The notes under the pieces were generated by a model. The model did not search any database. It saw only the letters and a program-made list of their open reading frames with translations, and had not been told where the DNA came from. Shown piece after piece: positions 20,169 through 29,496 of a stretch of DNA of 64,000 nucleotides (its first letter is position 1; each line of letters starts with the position of its first letter). This DNA comes from Pantoea anthophila (lineage in GTDB: Bacteria; Pseudomonadota; Gammaproteobacteria; Enterobacterales; Enterobacteriaceae). The DNA is taken from contig NZ_VHIZ01000056.1 of assembly GCF_006494375.1 (NCBI RefSeq), positions 141,685 through 205,684 on the forward strand. Direction: 5' to 3'. The position numbers were made by a program, and so were the translations under genes.

Positions 20169-20183
20169 AATAGCTCCTGATTA

Positions 20184-20200
20184 GTAGACCAGTCGTCTAC
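20184..20200. promoter_or_regulatory. NemR box between nemR and nemA
   Basis: GTAGACCAGTCGTCTAC is a near-perfect palindrome (GTAGAC/GTCTAC) and matches the recalled E. coli NemR operator TAGAC-N5-GTCTA. It lies in the 50-base nemR-nemA gap, suggesting an internal repressible promoter or a roadblock. Confidence 0.75.
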
Positions 20201-20218
20201 AAACACGTTTTTTAAAAA

Positions 20219-20815
20219 TCAGTGGCGTTCTAGCCACTGTTCGATGGTACTCAGTGCGAGGCGCAGGGGCTGCGCCTCGCGGGAAATTTTGCTCTGCAGG
20301 CTGGCACCCAGCCAGAGCAGCGACAGCAACTCCGCCATCTGTGCAGGCGGCTGCGGCAGGTTCAGCGACTCCTGCTGCACCGCCTCAGTCAGCGTCCGCG
20401 CATAGAGCGCGGTGATTTTCGCCGCACCCTGCTGCAGGGCATCGCGCATCGGCTCAGAGAGATCGCAGACTTCCGCAGAGACTTTCACGCCCAGGCAACC
20501 CACAATGTGGCCCTGCTGAACGAACAGATCGACCGCTAAACGGAAGTGGTTGAGCAGGCGTTCGCGCGGGGTGCCATCCGTCCGGCTGAGCTGTAATTCC
20601 ACATCCTGCAGGAAGCGTGCAAAGTAGCGTTCCAGTAACGCCACGCCAAACGCCTCCTTGGAACGGAAGTAATAGTAGAAGGAGCCTTTCGGTACGGCCG
20701 CCTGTGACAGCAGTTCGCTTAAGCCCATTCCGGTGAACCCGCGTTGCAGACAGAGTTGCTCACCTGTCTGAAGCAGGTGCTCGCGGGTTTCGTTGCGTTG
20801 TGGCGTCTTATTCAT
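20219..20815 (-). CDS. nemR: Electrophile-sensing TetR-family repressor NemR
   Basis: NemR represses nemA/gloA and is inactivated by electrophiles and hypochlorite. I chose the ATG at plus 20813-20815 (MNKTPQRNETREHLLQTGEQ), giving 198 residues against 199 in E. coli. The TetR helix-turn-helix is GMGLSELLSQAAVPKGSFYY. The sensing cysteine context (GCLGVKVSAEVCDLSE) and the lysine in LQSKISR, equivalent to E. coli Lys175, are conserved. An operator-like sequence lies upstream of its start. Confidence 0.94.
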   Translation of the reverse strand: MNKTPQRNETREHLLQTGEQLCLQRGFTGMGLSELLSQAAVPKGSFYYYFRSKEAFGVALLERYFARFLQDVELQLSRTDGTPRERLLNHFRLAVDLFVQQGHIVGCLGVKVSAEVCDLSEPMRDALQQGAAKITALYARTLTEAVQQESLNLPQPPAQMAELLSLLWLGASLQSKISREAQPLRLALSTIEQWLERH

Positions 20816-20829
20816 GGCACTGAGAGTAG

Positions 20830-20844
20830 TAGACCAGTCGGTCG
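20830..20844. promoter_or_regulatory. second NemR-like box upstream of nemR
   Basis: TAGACCAGTCGGTCG repeats the first ten bases of the box at 20185-20199 but has a degenerate right half. It sits 15 bases before the nemR start and probably mediates autorepression. Confidence 0.6.
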
Positions 20845-20989
20845 GTTGCAACGATCGGCCCACACGATGGCACAGAGTGTTCACCCGTTCGCGCGACAGC
20901 GACATAATTGTGACCGGCTGAGGCTCATTTCCTGTGCAACCAGGCTACGCTGTTACTCTGACTGGTTATTCTGTAACTCCGGAGACGTA

Positions 20990-21229
20990 GTGGCCGAGCA
21001 GCTTGAGTTTTTCCCGGTTCCAAGCCCCTGTCGCGGCATCTGCGAGAGCGATGCGCGCGGCTACTGCCTGGGATGTTTACGCAGCCGTGATGAGCGGTTT
21101 AACTGGCTGCGCTTCAGTGATGCCCAGAAGCGCGAGGTGATTCGCCTGTGCCAGATGCGGCGTCAGCGTCTGCTGCGCCAGCAAAAGGGCGAAGAGCCAC
21201 CCGCACCGCAGCAGCCGGAGTTATTCTGA
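20990..21229 (+). CDS. ydhL: DUF1289 protein YdhL
   Basis: A 79-residue cytosolic protein of unknown function with the DUF1289 pattern PCRGICESD...CLGCLRSRDERFNW, four cysteines that may bind zinc or Fe-S. The start is GTG at 20990-20992 (GGAG upstream), matching the E. coli N-terminus AEQLEFFP and length. It is divergent from nemR and just upstream of ydhF, as in E. coli. Confidence 0.92.
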   Translation: MAEQLEFFPVPSPCRGICESDARGYCLGCLRSRDERFNWLRFSDAQKREVIRLCQMRRQRLLRQQKGEEPPAPQQPELF

Positions 21230-21297
21230 CGGCCTGGCGCTTTCCGTTATACTCTCTGACACGCTAATGTCAGCCAACGTGCAACAGGGAGATCGTC

Positions 21298-22194
21298 ATG
21301 TCACAACCGCAAGCCATTGCTCTGCAGGGGCCCGATTTTTCACCGCTGGTTATGGGGTACTGGCGTCTGATGGAGTGGGGCATGTCGCCTCAGGAGCGGC
21401 TCGCATTTATTGAGCATCACCTCAGCCTCGGTATTACTACCGTTGATCACGCCGATATCTATGGTGACTATCAGTGTGAAGCAGCGTTTGGTGAGGCGCT
21501 GAAGCTGGCTCCTGGCCTGCGCGATCGGCTGCAGATTGTGACCAAATGCGGCATCGCTACCCGTGCCCGCCCGGAAAACCAGATTGGTCACTACATCACC
21601 GATAAAGAGCATATCGTCCAGAGCGCAGAAAATTCGCTGCGTCACCTGCACACCGATCGTCTCGACCTGCTGCTGATCCATCGTCCCGATCCGCTGATGG
21701 ACGCGGATCAGGTCGCCGATGCCTTTATGGCTCTGCACCAGAGCGGCAAGGTACTGCACTTTGGCGTCTCCAACTTTACCCCGGCCCAGTTCTCCCTGCT
21801 GCAGTCCCGCCTGCCGTTCTCGCTGGTCACTAACCAGCTCGAGATCTCCCCTGTGCAGCAGAGCGGACTGCTGGATGGATCGCTGGATCAGTGTCAGCAA
21901 CTGCGTATCCGGCCGATGGCCTGGTCCTGTCTGGGGGGCGGTCGCCTGTTTAACGATCCCCATTTCCAGCCACTGCGCGATGAACTGGAGCGGGTGCGTC
22001 AGGAGACCGGGGCGAGCAGCCTGGATCAGGTGGTCTATGCCTGGATTCTGATGCTGCCGTCGCGTCCGCTGCCGATCATCGGGTCGGGCAAAACGGCGCG
22101 GGTCAGCGACGCGGCCGGTGCGCTGAGCGTGACGCTGTCACGTCAGCAGTGGTTCCGCATTCGTAAGGCCGCGCTGGGTTATGATGTGCCCTGA
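21298..22194 (+). CDS. ydhF: Aldo-keto reductase YdhF
   Basis: A 298-residue NADPH-dependent aldo-keto reductase, the same length as E. coli YdhF. Its physiological substrate is unknown. The (beta/alpha)8 barrel signs are TTVDHADIYGDYQCEAAFGE with the catalytic Asp and Tyr, and the cofactor-binding end PLPIIGSGKTARV. An AGGGAG ribosome-binding site precedes the ATG. It follows ydhL in the same direction. Confidence 0.93.
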   Translation: MSQPQAIALQGPDFSPLVMGYWRLMEWGMSPQERLAFIEHHLSLGITTVDHADIYGDYQCEAAFGEALKLAPGLRDRLQIVTKCGIATRARPENQIGHYITDKEHIVQSAENSLRHLHTDRLDLLLIHRPDPLMDADQVADAFMALHQSGKVLHFGVSNFTPAQFSLLQSRLPFSLVTNQLEISPVQQSGLLDGSLDQCQQLRIRPMAWSCLGGGRLFNDPHFQPLRDELERVRQETGASSLDQVVYAWILMLPSRPLPIIGSGKTARVSDAAGALSVTLSRQQWFRIRKAALGYDVP

Positions 22195-22278
22195 AGCGTA
22201 AAAGTGCGTCAATTTTCAGCAGAATAGCGCAACAGCGACCAGACTTATTGCACACCCTGGTATGCAAACGGAGTCATC

Positions 22279-22797
22279 ATGAAAATGAAAGCAGTCGCGC
22301 TATTCGCGCTGATCGCCTGTGGGTCAGCCCACGCCGCCAGTGAACAGGTGACGGTTCATCAGGTCACCGCTGAGGGCATAGGAAAATCGCTGGGCACCGT
22401 AAAGATTGATGAGACAGAGTATGGTCTGAAGTTCACACCGGATCTGAAAGGGCTGACGCCGGGCATTCATGGATTCCATGTCCATGCCAAAGGCAGCTGT
22501 GAGCCGGGCGAGTCTGAGGGCAAAGTGGTGGCCGCCGGGGCGGCCGGTGGGCATCTCGATCCGGCTAACACTGGCAAACATCTGGGGCCGTATGCGGAAG
22601 GGCATCTGGGCGACCTGCCTGCGGTCTACGTGGATGACCAGGGTAATGCAACCTATCCGGTACTGGCACCGCGACTGAAGTCGCTGAGTGAGATCAAAGG
22701 CAAAGCGCTGATGGTCCATGTCGGCGGTGACAACCATGCCGACCATCCCAAACCGCTGGGCGGTGGCGGGGCACGTTACGCCTGCGGCGTTATCTGA
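22279..22797 (+). CDS. sodC: Periplasmic Cu/Zn superoxide dismutase
   Basis: SodC removes superoxide in the periplasm. The 172-residue precursor has a signal peptide ending about CGSAHA|ASEQ. The metal-binding motifs are GIHGFHVHAKGSC (two copper His and a disulfide Cys), AGGHLDP, HLGDLPAVYVD and the C-terminal MVHVGGDNHADHPKPLGGGG with GARYACGVI. Length matches E. coli SodC (173). Confidence 0.96.
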   Translation: MKMKAVALFALIACGSAHAASEQVTVHQVTAEGIGKSLGTVKIDETEYGLKFTPDLKGLTPGIHGFHVHAKGSCEPGESEGKVVAAGAAGGHLDPANTGKHLGPYAEGHLGDLPAVYVDDQGNATYPVLAPRLKSLSEIKGKALMVHVGGDNHADHPKPLGGGGARYACGVI

Positions 22798-22803
22798 ATT
22801 TCC

Positions 22804-22831
22804 GGGCGGCCCATGCCAGCCGCCCGCTTTT
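22804..22831 (+). terminator. sodC terminator
   Basis: GGGCGGC-CCATGCCA-GCCGCCC is followed by GCTTTTCT, 6 bases past the sodC stop. Confidence 0.75.
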
Positions 22832-22927
22832 CTCCTGCCGGTTTATTAATTGTTGTACCATCCCCTGCATTTCCCCCCTATGATATTGATTCAGGTACGA
22901 AAGCGTGATGGGGAAAGGAGCAGGAAC

Positions 22928-23395
22928 ATGAAATTTAAGGGCGCATTACTGCTGAGTCTGCTGCTGGTGGGATGCGATAAACCCAATGATACGCAACTGG
23001 TTACTGAAACCGGGCGGGAGCTTCAGCGCACCATTGATACCAGCCCGATGCGTGTCACCTGCGAAAAGATTGCCAAAGGTCGCGAATGGCTGAGCCGCAG
23101 CACGGTGCGCAGGCTGGAAGCGAAAGGGTGCGATCAGGTCTTCCGCAGCGCCACGGAAACCAATTTCACTGAAACCACGATTTATCGCCGCACCATGACC
23201 ATGGTGTGCGGCGGCATTCACGGTCAGAGTTTCACCGGCAGCGAACTGACGCGCCGCTTTATCTTCTCACCGGATGAGAAAGCGCTGGTGATCGAACCGA
23301 TGACCGAGATGGATAAGACCCGTTTTGAGGGGCACAAGACGCTGCAACAGCTGCAGGACGATTTTAACCGCCAGCAGCAGCAGTATTGTCAGTAG
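22928..23395 (+). CDS. Uncharacterised small lipoprotein
   Basis: A 155-residue protein that I do not recognise. It begins MKFKGALLLSLLLVGCDKPN, a signal peptide with lipobox LLVGC (Cys16), and Asp after Lys is not at position +2 in a clear way (the +2 residue is Asp), which by the E. coli Lol rule would favour inner-membrane retention. The mature part has four further cysteines that could make disulfides. AAGGAGC lies 12 bases before the ATG. It lies between sodC and ydhK, where E. coli has no gene, and ends just before the ydhK stop, convergent with it. Confidence 0.8.
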   Translation: MKFKGALLLSLLLVGCDKPNDTQLVTETGRELQRTIDTSPMRVTCEKIAKGREWLSRSTVRRLEAKGCDQVFRSATETNFTETTIYRRTMTMVCGGIHGQSFTGSELTRRFIFSPDEKALVIEPMTEMDKTRFEGHKTLQQLQDDFNRQQQQYCQ

Positions 23396-25396
23396 TCAGG
23401 CCGGTACCGCCTGTTTCAGCTGTGCCAGCGAACAGCGCAGGCGCCAGATAATCCCCGCCAGTTCACTGGCCTCGTTGCTGCCCTGCGCCAGCAGCGAGGC
23501 GATCGTCTCCTCCAGTTCCAGCAGCATCCGATCAAGCGAGCTGTGCTGCACGCCACGGCTGCTGATAATCTGCTGTAAATTCTGCAGGCTCTCATCGCGA
23601 AACCGCAGCAGCGACGCCGGACCGGCATCCCAGTCACGCAGCTGCCAGACGATATGCGAGCAGTTGAGCAGCACCACCCCCCAGCGCAGCAGCCAGACCC
23701 GCGCCTGTTCATCCCGGCTGTGACTGAGCTGGCTGATGCGATGGTAGATCTGCGATTCAAAGCGACTTTCGCTGAGCCGGGGCTGTCGCCGCAGCTGATC
23801 GAGGAAGGCCAGCCGCAGTGCCCGGATATGCCGCCGGCTGCGCCGGGCATCGGAGCTGGGGCGCAGGATCTGGAAAGCCAGCCAGGCGAGCAGTACCCCG
23901 CACACTTTGGCAATATTATCGTTGAAGAACGCCTGATAGTCCCAGACGGGCGGGTTAGTGACCGCGATAAACGAGCCCATAAAGACGATGAACTGTCCCC
24001 ACATCCCGGCACGCTGTTTCTGCTGTAACTTAAAGAGTTGCAGCGTCACCAGCAGCGGAAACAGAACCAGTAAAAAGGGCCACAGCAGGCTGATCTGCAC
24101 CATCAGGCCGAACTTCATCACAAAACTGAAGGCAAACAGCCAGAGCAGCGTTTTCAGCAGCAGCGTCACGCTGCCGCCGGGTGAGGGCGCAGAGGCGTAG
24201 AGCACACAGGCGATCGCGGTCAGAGTCAGGGCGGAAGCGCCTGAAGACCACTGCGTGTTGATCCAGAAGGCGCAGCCCAGCACGATAACGCAGAAGGTGC
24301 GCAGGGCGCTCCAGCCCGCTTCGGCGCTGTCACTGTCGCGCGCCAGCGCCGGAACCGGCGGAGGCTGAAAGCGGGTATCCGCATCGGCACGATCCAGCAG
24401 CCTGATCCAGCGCAGCACATTGAGGTACATCCAGCAGAAGTAGCGCAGCCGGTGAGAAAACGCGCGCTGCCGATAGTCCCCCGACGCCGCCGGTGTCACG
24501 CTGCGCAGGATCTGTGCCAGCCGGTATTTGTCGCAGTCCGGTTTCGCCAGCTCCGCCAGCAGCTGTTGCAGCGCCTCAAACAGCGCGGCAGGGGCGTCGG
24601 GCCAGTTCAGCAGCATGCGGCGCAGACTGGAGAGCACGCTGGTAAGACGCAGCTGCTGGTGCAGCACGTAGTTCAGGACGTTGTTCTGGCGGCGAAAGCG
24701 ATAGTGACTCCAGAACGCCTGAATGCGCAGCAGATTCATGGTCAGGATCTGGCTGATGACCGTCTCATGCGCGGTGCGGATCCCCTCACTGGCGGAAGGC
24801 TGCAGCAGCAGGACCGCATGTTCCAGCAGTCGGGCGTGCATCTGTTTCAGCGAGGTAATCAGCGTCTCACCATCGGAAGTGCTCGGCAGCACCATCATCA
24901 TCAATCCAGCGCACAGGATGCCGGAGATCACTTCGCAGACGCGCGCCTGGGCGATGGTCCACAATGCGGTAATGTCCGTAATATTGACGCTGCTGAAGGC
25001 GATGATGGCGGCGGTATAACCGGCCAGGGAGAAGGCGTAGGCGACATTATTCTGATAGTGGCTGGCAATGCCGGTGCAGAGCGCCAGCCAGCCAGCGATG
25101 GCAAAGGTGAACAGCCACGGTTCATTCAGCGTGTGACCGGCAATCAGCAGGGCGGCGCTCGCCCCGACCAGACTGCCGGCGATGCGGCCAAGGCTTTTAC
25201 TGATTGCCCCGCCGACCGTGGGAAAGCTGATGACGGCGGCAGAGGTCATCGCCCAGTAAGGTTCATCGAGATCCAGACCGTAGGCAATACTCAGCGCCAG
25301 ACACATCGATATCGCGTTGCGCAACGCGTAGCGCCACTGTCCGCCCGTCGCCTTAATCCAGGGCAGCTGATCCCAGGCCAGCCACTGCATATTCAT
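23396..25396 (-). CDS. ydhK: FUSC-family transport protein YdhK
   Basis: A 666-residue inner-membrane protein of the FUSC (fusaric acid resistance / aromatic acid exporter AaeB-like) family. It has two blocks of about five to six helices each (about 20-170 and 360-510), separated by cytosolic helical domains. E. coli YdhK has 670 residues with the same N-terminal [13 protein letters not shown] segment. It overlaps ydhJ by 4 bases and ends the ydhI-ydhJ-ydhK operon. The exported substrate is unknown. Confidence 0.92.
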   Translation of the reverse strand: MNMQWLAWDQLPWIKATGGQWRYALRNAISMCLALSIAYGLDLDEPYWAMTSAAVISFPTVGGAISKSLGRIAGSLVGASAALLIAGHTLNEPWLFTFAIAGWLALCTGIASHYQNNVAYAFSLAGYTAAIIAFSSVNITDITALWTIAQARVCEVISGILCAGLMMMVLPSTSDGETLITSLKQMHARLLEHAVLLLQPSASEGIRTAHETVISQILTMNLLRIQAFWSHYRFRRQNNVLNYVLHQQLRLTSVLSSLRRMLLNWPDAPAALFEALQQLLAELAKPDCDKYRLAQILRSVTPAASGDYRQRAFSHRLRYFCWMYLNVLRWIRLLDRADADTRFQPPPVPALARDSDSAEAGWSALRTFCVIVLGCAFWINTQWSSGASALTLTAIACVLYASAPSPGGSVTLLLKTLLWLFAFSFVMKFGLMVQISLLWPFLLVLFPLLVTLQLFKLQQKQRAGMWGQFIVFMGSFIAVTNPPVWDYQAFFNDNIAKVCGVLLAWLAFQILRPSSDARRSRRHIRALRLAFLDQLRRQPRLSESRFESQIYHRISQLSHSRDEQARVWLLRWGVVLLNCSHIVWQLRDWDAGPASLLRFRDESLQNLQQIISSRGVQHSSLDRMLLELEETIASLLAQGSNEASELAGIIWRLRCSLAQLKQAVPA

Positions 25397-26250
25397 GGCT
25401 GGATAGAGATGGTGCAGCTGGTACCGGCAATCAGCTCAGTGTGTGCCGGAAGCGGGTCGAGACGAATGCGCACCGGCACCCGCTGCGCCAGCCGTACCCA
25501 GGGCACATTGGGTTTGATATCGGGCACCAGACCGCTGTCCGTCTCAATGCTCTGGTCGTAAATGGCGCGACCTATGCTCTCCACCTGGCCCTGCAGCTGT
25601 GCGCCATTGCTGTAGAGCACCACCTGTGCCGCGGCGCCCGGATGAATATGGCGCAGTTTGGTCTCTTCAAAATAGCCCATCACGTAGTAAGAGTGACTGT
25701 CCACCAGCGCAAACAGGGGCGTTCCCGCCGCGGCATAGTTGCCCGGCCGCAGCGTCAGATTGGTGATCCAGCCATCTGTCGGGGCGGTCAGCGTCGTCTG
25801 CTGCAGGTTCCAGCGTGCCCGCTCCCATTCCGCCTGCGCCGCTTTGGCACTGGCAGCCGCGGCCCCGGCGCTGAGGCGCGCCGCATCGAGATCTTCTGCA
25901 GAGATAATGTTACGCGGCAGATGAGCGCGCCGGTTAAATTCATGCTGCGCTTTCGCCAGATCCGCCTGCGCTTTGCTCAGCTGGGCGGCCGCGTTGTCGA
26001 GCGCAATCTGCCACGGCACCGGGTCGAGCGTCAGCAGCTGCTGGCCCTTATGGACAAACTGATTATCGGTGACGCTGAGTTGAGCAATCCGGCCCGACAC
26101 CTGAGGCGTAATATCCACCAGCTCTGCCCGCACCTTACCGTCGCGGGTCCACGGGGACTGCATGTAGTAGTTCCAGAGCCAGCCCCCCGCCAGCAGCGCC
26201 AGGGCGAAGACGATGAGGGTGGAAAAATATTTTACCGCGTTAAATTTCAT
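25393..26250 (-). CDS. ydhJ: HlyD-family membrane fusion protein YdhJ
   Basis: A 285-residue periplasmic adaptor with one N-terminal helix, then barrel-sandwich motifs ([20 protein letters not shown]...GQQLLTLD and [18 protein letters not shown]) around a coiled-coil hairpin. I chose the [12 protein letters not shown] (plus 26248-26250), which matches the E. coli start and length. It would connect YdhK to an outer-membrane channel. The stop overlaps the ydhK start. Confidence 0.92.
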   Translation of the reverse strand: MKFNAVKYFSTLIVFALALLAGGWLWNYYMQSPWTRDGKVRAELVDITPQVSGRIAQLSVTDNQFVHKGQQLLTLDPVPWQIALDNAAAQLSKAQADLAKAQHEFNRRAHLPRNIISAEDLDAARLSAGAAAASAKAAQAEWERARWNLQQTTLTAPTDGWITNLTLRPGNYAAAGTPLFALVDSHSYYVMGYFEETKLRHIHPGAAAQVVLYSNGAQLQGQVESIGRAIYDQSIETDSGLVPDIKPNVPWVRLAQRVPVRIRLDPLPAHTELIAGTSCTISIQP

Positions 26251-26255
26251 ATCGA

Positions 26256-26492
26256 TTATCCGTGACCGATGAGCCAGAGTGCGGCGGTAACGCACAGCAC
26301 AAACAGGGAGAGATCAAACAGGGTGGGATGCCAGACGTCGCCGGAGTAGATCCAGCCGCGCACCAGGGGGTGGATCAGCAGCCAGAAAAAGAAGCCAAGA
26401 AGCACCGCTTTGAATATCGGCGGAAAAAACAGTGAGGCGCCCACGACCAGATCGGTCAGCGGTTTCGCGCCTGAAAAAGCGGAGGTGAGCAC
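26256..26492 (-). CDS. ydhI: DUF1656 small membrane protein YdhI
   Basis: A 78-residue inner-membrane protein with two hydrophobic segments and the DUF1656 pattern ([31 protein letters not shown]). It is like AaeX, the small partner of AaeAB pumps. The start is GTG with GAGGGA upstream. It is the first gene of the ydhIJK operon and diverges from slyA. Confidence 0.9.
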   Translation of the reverse strand: MLTSAFSGAKPLTDLVVGASLFFPPIFKAVLLGFFFWLLIHPLVRGWIYSGDVWHPTLFDLSLFVLCVTAALWLIGHG

Positions 26493-26615
26493 GTGATAAC
26501 ATCCCTCGTTAACCCAAACGGCAGGGGGAGAGCGCTGCCGCGATTTCCTGGCCTGGCCCGGGATTTGTAATTTGTCCTGTAAACTCGCAGAATAGTGTAG
26601 AATCTGGCTTGATAG

Positions 26616-26627
26616 CTAGCAAGCTAA
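26616..26627. promoter_or_regulatory. SlyA operator in the slyA/ydhI divergent region
   Basis: CTAGCAAGCTAA matches the SlyA consensus TTAGCAAGCTAA at 11 of 12 positions. It is 16 bases before the slyA start, between slyA and the divergent ydhIJK operon. Confidence 0.82.
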
Positions 26628-26642
26628 TTATAAGGAGATGAA

Positions 26643-27080
26643 ATGGATACGCCCCTCGGAACGGATTTATCTCGCCTGGTGCGCATCTGGCGCGCGTTGA
26701 TTGATCAGCGGCTGAAGCCGCTTGAGCTGACTCAGACTCACTGGGTGACGCTGCACAATATTCATCAACTGCCGCCCGAACAGTCGCAGATCCAGTTAGC
26801 CAAGGCGATTGGCATTGAACAGCCCTCCCTGGTCCGCACGCTGGATCAGCTCGAAGAAAAAGGGTTAATTACCCGCTCGACCTGTGCCAGCGATCGTCGC
26901 GCCAAGCGCATCAAACTCACGCAGCAGGCGGAGCCTATCATTGAGCAGGTGGAGAGCGTGATTGATGAGACGCGGGACGACATTTTGTCCGGCATCAGTC
27001 GGGAAGAGATCAGCCAGATGGTGACGCTTATTGCCCGGCTTGAGAAAAACATTCTCGAACTGCAGAACAAAGAGAAATAA
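26643..27080 (+). CDS. slyA: MarR-family transcription factor SlyA
   Basis: SlyA is a winged-helix regulator that counteracts H-NS silencing and controls envelope and virulence genes in enterics. It has 145 residues. The family pattern [20 protein letters not shown] (recognition helix) and [16 protein letters not shown] (wing) is clear. AAGGAG lies 6 bases before the ATG. The SlyA box in its promoter suggests autoregulation and control of ydhIJK. Confidence 0.96.
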   Translation: MDTPLGTDLSRLVRIWRALIDQRLKPLELTQTHWVTLHNIHQLPPEQSQIQLAKAIGIEQPSLVRTLDQLEEKGLITRSTCASDRRAKRIKLTQQAEPIIEQVESVIDETRDDILSGISREEISQMVTLIARLEKNILELQNKEK

Positions 27081-27112
27081 AAAACCGACGCCCAGGCGTC
27101 GGTTTTTTTTTG
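27081..27112 (+). terminator. slyA terminator (also reads toward slyB)
   Basis: CCGACGCC-CA-GGCGTCGG is followed by nine T. It begins 5 bases after the slyA stop, and slyB ends convergently just beyond. Confidence 0.93.
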
Positions 27113-27117
27113 CTATC

Positions 27118-27585
27118 TCAGCGAGGTGAAACGGTGACCTGGCTGCCGTTAGAGGCCATCACGACACGCTGGCCAACGGAGTAGCGTGAGGCGGCCTGTT
27201 TCTGAACCACCATGATGGTGTTGCCATCATCCTTGCGGATTTCCAGCTCAACGCCATCGGTTTTATTGATTGCGCCCTGAACGCCCTGGCCCGCAACGCC
27301 GCCCAGCACCGCACCACCGGCTGTCGCCAGGCTACGACCTGCGCCGCCGCCAATCGTGTTACCCAGGAAGCCACCCAGCACGGCACCGCCGATGGCACCG
27401 ATAACGTTACTCTCATCGCCACCCTGGATTTTCACCGGGCGAACGGAAACTAACGTACCGTAAGAGACGCTCTGCACCTGCTTGGCTTCACTGGCACTGT
27501 AGGTATCACCCGACAGCGTACTGGTATTGCTACAACCTGCCAGCATCACACCGGTCAGAGCGACCACAATTACACGCTTAATCAT
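27118..27585 (-). CDS. slyB: Outer-membrane lipoprotein SlyB
   Basis: SlyB is a 155-residue outer-membrane lipoprotein with a glycine-zipper domain. It forms barrels around outer-membrane proteins under PhoPQ stress in E. coli. I chose the ATG MIKRVIVVAL (plus 27583-27585; AGGAG upstream), which gives the E. coli length. The lipobox is LAGC with Cys18. Residues about 70-115 are Gly/Ala-rich repeats (GGAVLGGFLGNTIGGG and similar). No convincing PhoP box was found upstream. Confidence 0.95.
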   Translation of the reverse strand: MIKRVIVVALTGVMLAGCSNTSTLSGDTYSASEAKQVQSVSYGTLVSVRPVKIQGGDESNVIGAIGGAVLGGFLGNTIGGGAGRSLATAGGAVLGGVAGQGVQGAINKTDGVELEIRKDDGNTIMVVQKQAASRYSVGQRVVMASNGSQVTVSPR

Positions 27586-27867
27586 CTGAAACTCCTTTAG
27601 TCGAGAAGGCGCCACGTTTACCGCTGTATCCTGCTCACAGTATAAGACACAAACCTGGCAAATTAATCCCTGTCCGAATAAAACACGGTTGAACGAAGCA
27701 TAGACTATGTAAGATCAACAATAATTCAATCGTGGATCAAAAATAGTCCCGCGGCGTTACCGGTCAGCACATTTGGATAAAAACAAATTAATCATAGAAT
27801 TAGCGGGTGTAATTTGTCAGGCTAGCCGCAGATAAATTGCACCTCCCGCCGGATGTAAGGAATGGCT

Positions 27868-28989
27868 ATGAAATCAGGACGCTATATCGGAGTAATGTCA
27901 GGCACCAGCCTGGATGGAGTGGATGTGGTGCTGGCGGCCATTGACGAAAATATGGTGGCTCAGCAGGCGAGCTATTCGCATCCTATCCCCGCCGGGCTGC
28001 GCCAGGCGATCCTCGCGATTTGTCAGGGACAATCCCTGACGCTGTCGCAGCTGGGGCAGCTGGACACCCGTCTCGGCCAGCTGTTTGCCGAGGCGGTAGT
28101 CACGCTGATGAAGCGCGAATCCCTTGAGGCCAGCGATATCACGGCAATTGGCTGTCACGGTCAGACCGTCTGGCATGAGCCGCAGAGCGACGCGCCCAAC
28201 ACCCTGCAGATTGGCGACAACAACCAGATTGTGGCGGCGACCGGCGTCACGGTGGTGGGCGACTTCCGTCGCCGTGACATGGCGCTGGGCGGACAGGGCG
28301 CGCCGCTGGTGCCGGCTTTTCATCAGGCCCTGCTGATGGATGCCACGGAACGCCGCATGGTGCTGAATATTGGCGGCATCGCTAACCTTTCGCTGCTGAT
28401 ACCGGGGCAGCCGGTGCGGGGTTTCGATACCGGTCCCGGTAATATGCTGCTGGATGCCTGGATCTGGCGGAATCAGGGTCTGCCGTATGACAAAGATGCG
28501 CAGTGGGCGCGAAGCGGTACGCGGGTTCCGGCGCTGCTGGAGGCGCTCTTAAGGGAGCCCTGGTTTGCGCTTCCGCCACCGAAAAGCACCGGTCGCGAGC
28601 ACTTTAATCTGGGCTGGCTGGAGCAGCATCTGCGCTATTTCCCGGGGCTGGCTCCGCAGGATGTGCAGGCGACGCTGGTGGAGCTGACCGCCATAACCAT
28701 CACCCAGCAGATATTGCTCAACGATGGCTGTGACCGTCTGCTGGTGTGCGGCGGCGGCAGCCGCAATCCGCTGCTGATGGCGCGCCTGGCTGCTCATCTT
28801 CCCGGCACCGAAGTGACTACCACCGATGCGGCGGGTATCAGCGGGGACGATATGGAGGCGCTGGCGTTTGCCTGGCTGGCGTTTCGTACGCTCTCCGGGC
28901 TGCCGGGCAATCTGCCTGCGGTAACGGGGGCGCGGGAGAAGAGCGTGATTGGCGCCATCTATCCGGCCAATGCGCTCTACCGGCGTTAA
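27868..28989 (+). CDS. anmK: Anhydro-N-acetylmuramic acid kinase
   Basis: AnmK phosphorylates and hydrolyses 1,6-anhydro-MurNAc from wall turnover to MurNAc-6-phosphate. The start ATG at 27868 has AAGGA at the right distance; an ATG six bases earlier lacks spacing. This gives 373 residues (369 in E. coli). Signatures are [15 protein letters not shown] (ATP), [13 protein letters not shown] and [13 protein letters not shown]. It is the last gene here in E. coli order; the E. coli neighbours mliC, pdxH and tyrS do not follow. Confidence 0.96.
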   Translation: MKSGRYIGVMSGTSLDGVDVVLAAIDENMVAQQASYSHPIPAGLRQAILAICQGQSLTLSQLGQLDTRLGQLFAEAVVTLMKRESLEASDITAIGCHGQTVWHEPQSDAPNTLQIGDNNQIVAATGVTVVGDFRRRDMALGGQGAPLVPAFHQALLMDATERRMVLNIGGIANLSLLIPGQPVRGFDTGPGNMLLDAWIWRNQGLPYDKDAQWARSGTRVPALLEALLREPWFALPPPKSTGREHFNLGWLEQHLRYFPGLAPQDVQATLVELTAITITQQILLNDGCDRLLVCGGGSRNPLLMARLAAHLPGTEVTTTDAAGISGDDMEALAFAWLAFRTLSGLPGNLPAVTGAREKSVIGAIYPANALYRR

Positions 28990-28998
28990 CCTGCGAAC

Positions 28999-29017
28999 CG
29001 GGGGCGGTCAGCCCCCG
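28999..29017 (+). terminator. possible anmK terminator hairpin
   Basis: CGGGGGC-GGTCA-GCCCCCG is a perfect seven-pair stem 10 bases past the anmK stop, without a T-run. Confidence 0.4.
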
Positions 29018-29035
29018 CTGGGTAAGGGGTGACCG

Positions 29036-29269
29036 TCAGGCGGCACCGGGGAGATGAGTGAGGTTACGGACGCCGGTAATCACGGTTGCCACCATGGTTT
29101 CGCGTCGGGTAATGACTTCGACCTGATAAAAACGGCTGCGGTAGGCGATGGAGTAGATGATGGGATGGTACTTATTGCCTTCTCCGTAGCGGGCGTAGTG
29201 CGCTTCGAGCGCACGGGTTGCTGCCAGGATATGGGAGGGTTCTTTATCACCGCGGATGATTTGCTTCAT
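29036..29269 (-). CDS. Small conserved protein, DUF4060-like
   Basis: A 77-residue soluble, basic protein starting MKQIIRGDKEPSHILAATRA. It resembles the small enterobacterial DUF4060 family as I recall it (an RGDK-P-IL start and a C-terminal TIxxVRxLT pattern); this is not certain. GAGGAA lies 4 bases before the ATG, and codon use looks normal. Function is unknown. It is the first gene after the synteny break following anmK. Confidence 0.65.
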   Translation of the reverse strand: MKQIIRGDKEPSHILAATRALEAHYARYGEGNKYHPIIYSIAYRSRFYQVEVITRRETMVATVITGVRNLTHLPGAA

Positions 29270-29387
29270 TCAGTTCCTCAAATGCTGTCCCTGGAGTCAC
29301 GTCGCACGCATGGCGCGTTGCGCTGGCCTAAACACTGAACATCTGACTGCTAAATCGGTAATCACAGACTGGGCAATAACTGACTCT

Positions 29388-29422
29388 GCCGGGCGAAGAT
29401 GACAGAAAAATGATCGCCCGGC
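29388..29422. repeat. hairpin between bluF and the DUF4060-like gene
   Basis: GCCGGGCGA and TCGCCCGGC form a nine-pair stem with a 17-base loop. It may be a terminator after bluF on the minus strand, but no clear T-run follows there. Confidence 0.4.
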
Positions 29423-29496
29423 GCTGTTTATTATTTAGCAGTCGCCAGGGGATCCGGCAAGGCAGAGAAGCGCAAAATCATCCAAATCGCAGGGGG

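Noticed and set aside
27586..27720. PhoP direct repeat upstream of slyB
   Set aside because: TGTTTTA occurs on the minus strand, but no second (T/G)GTTTA half-site is found at 11-base spacing.
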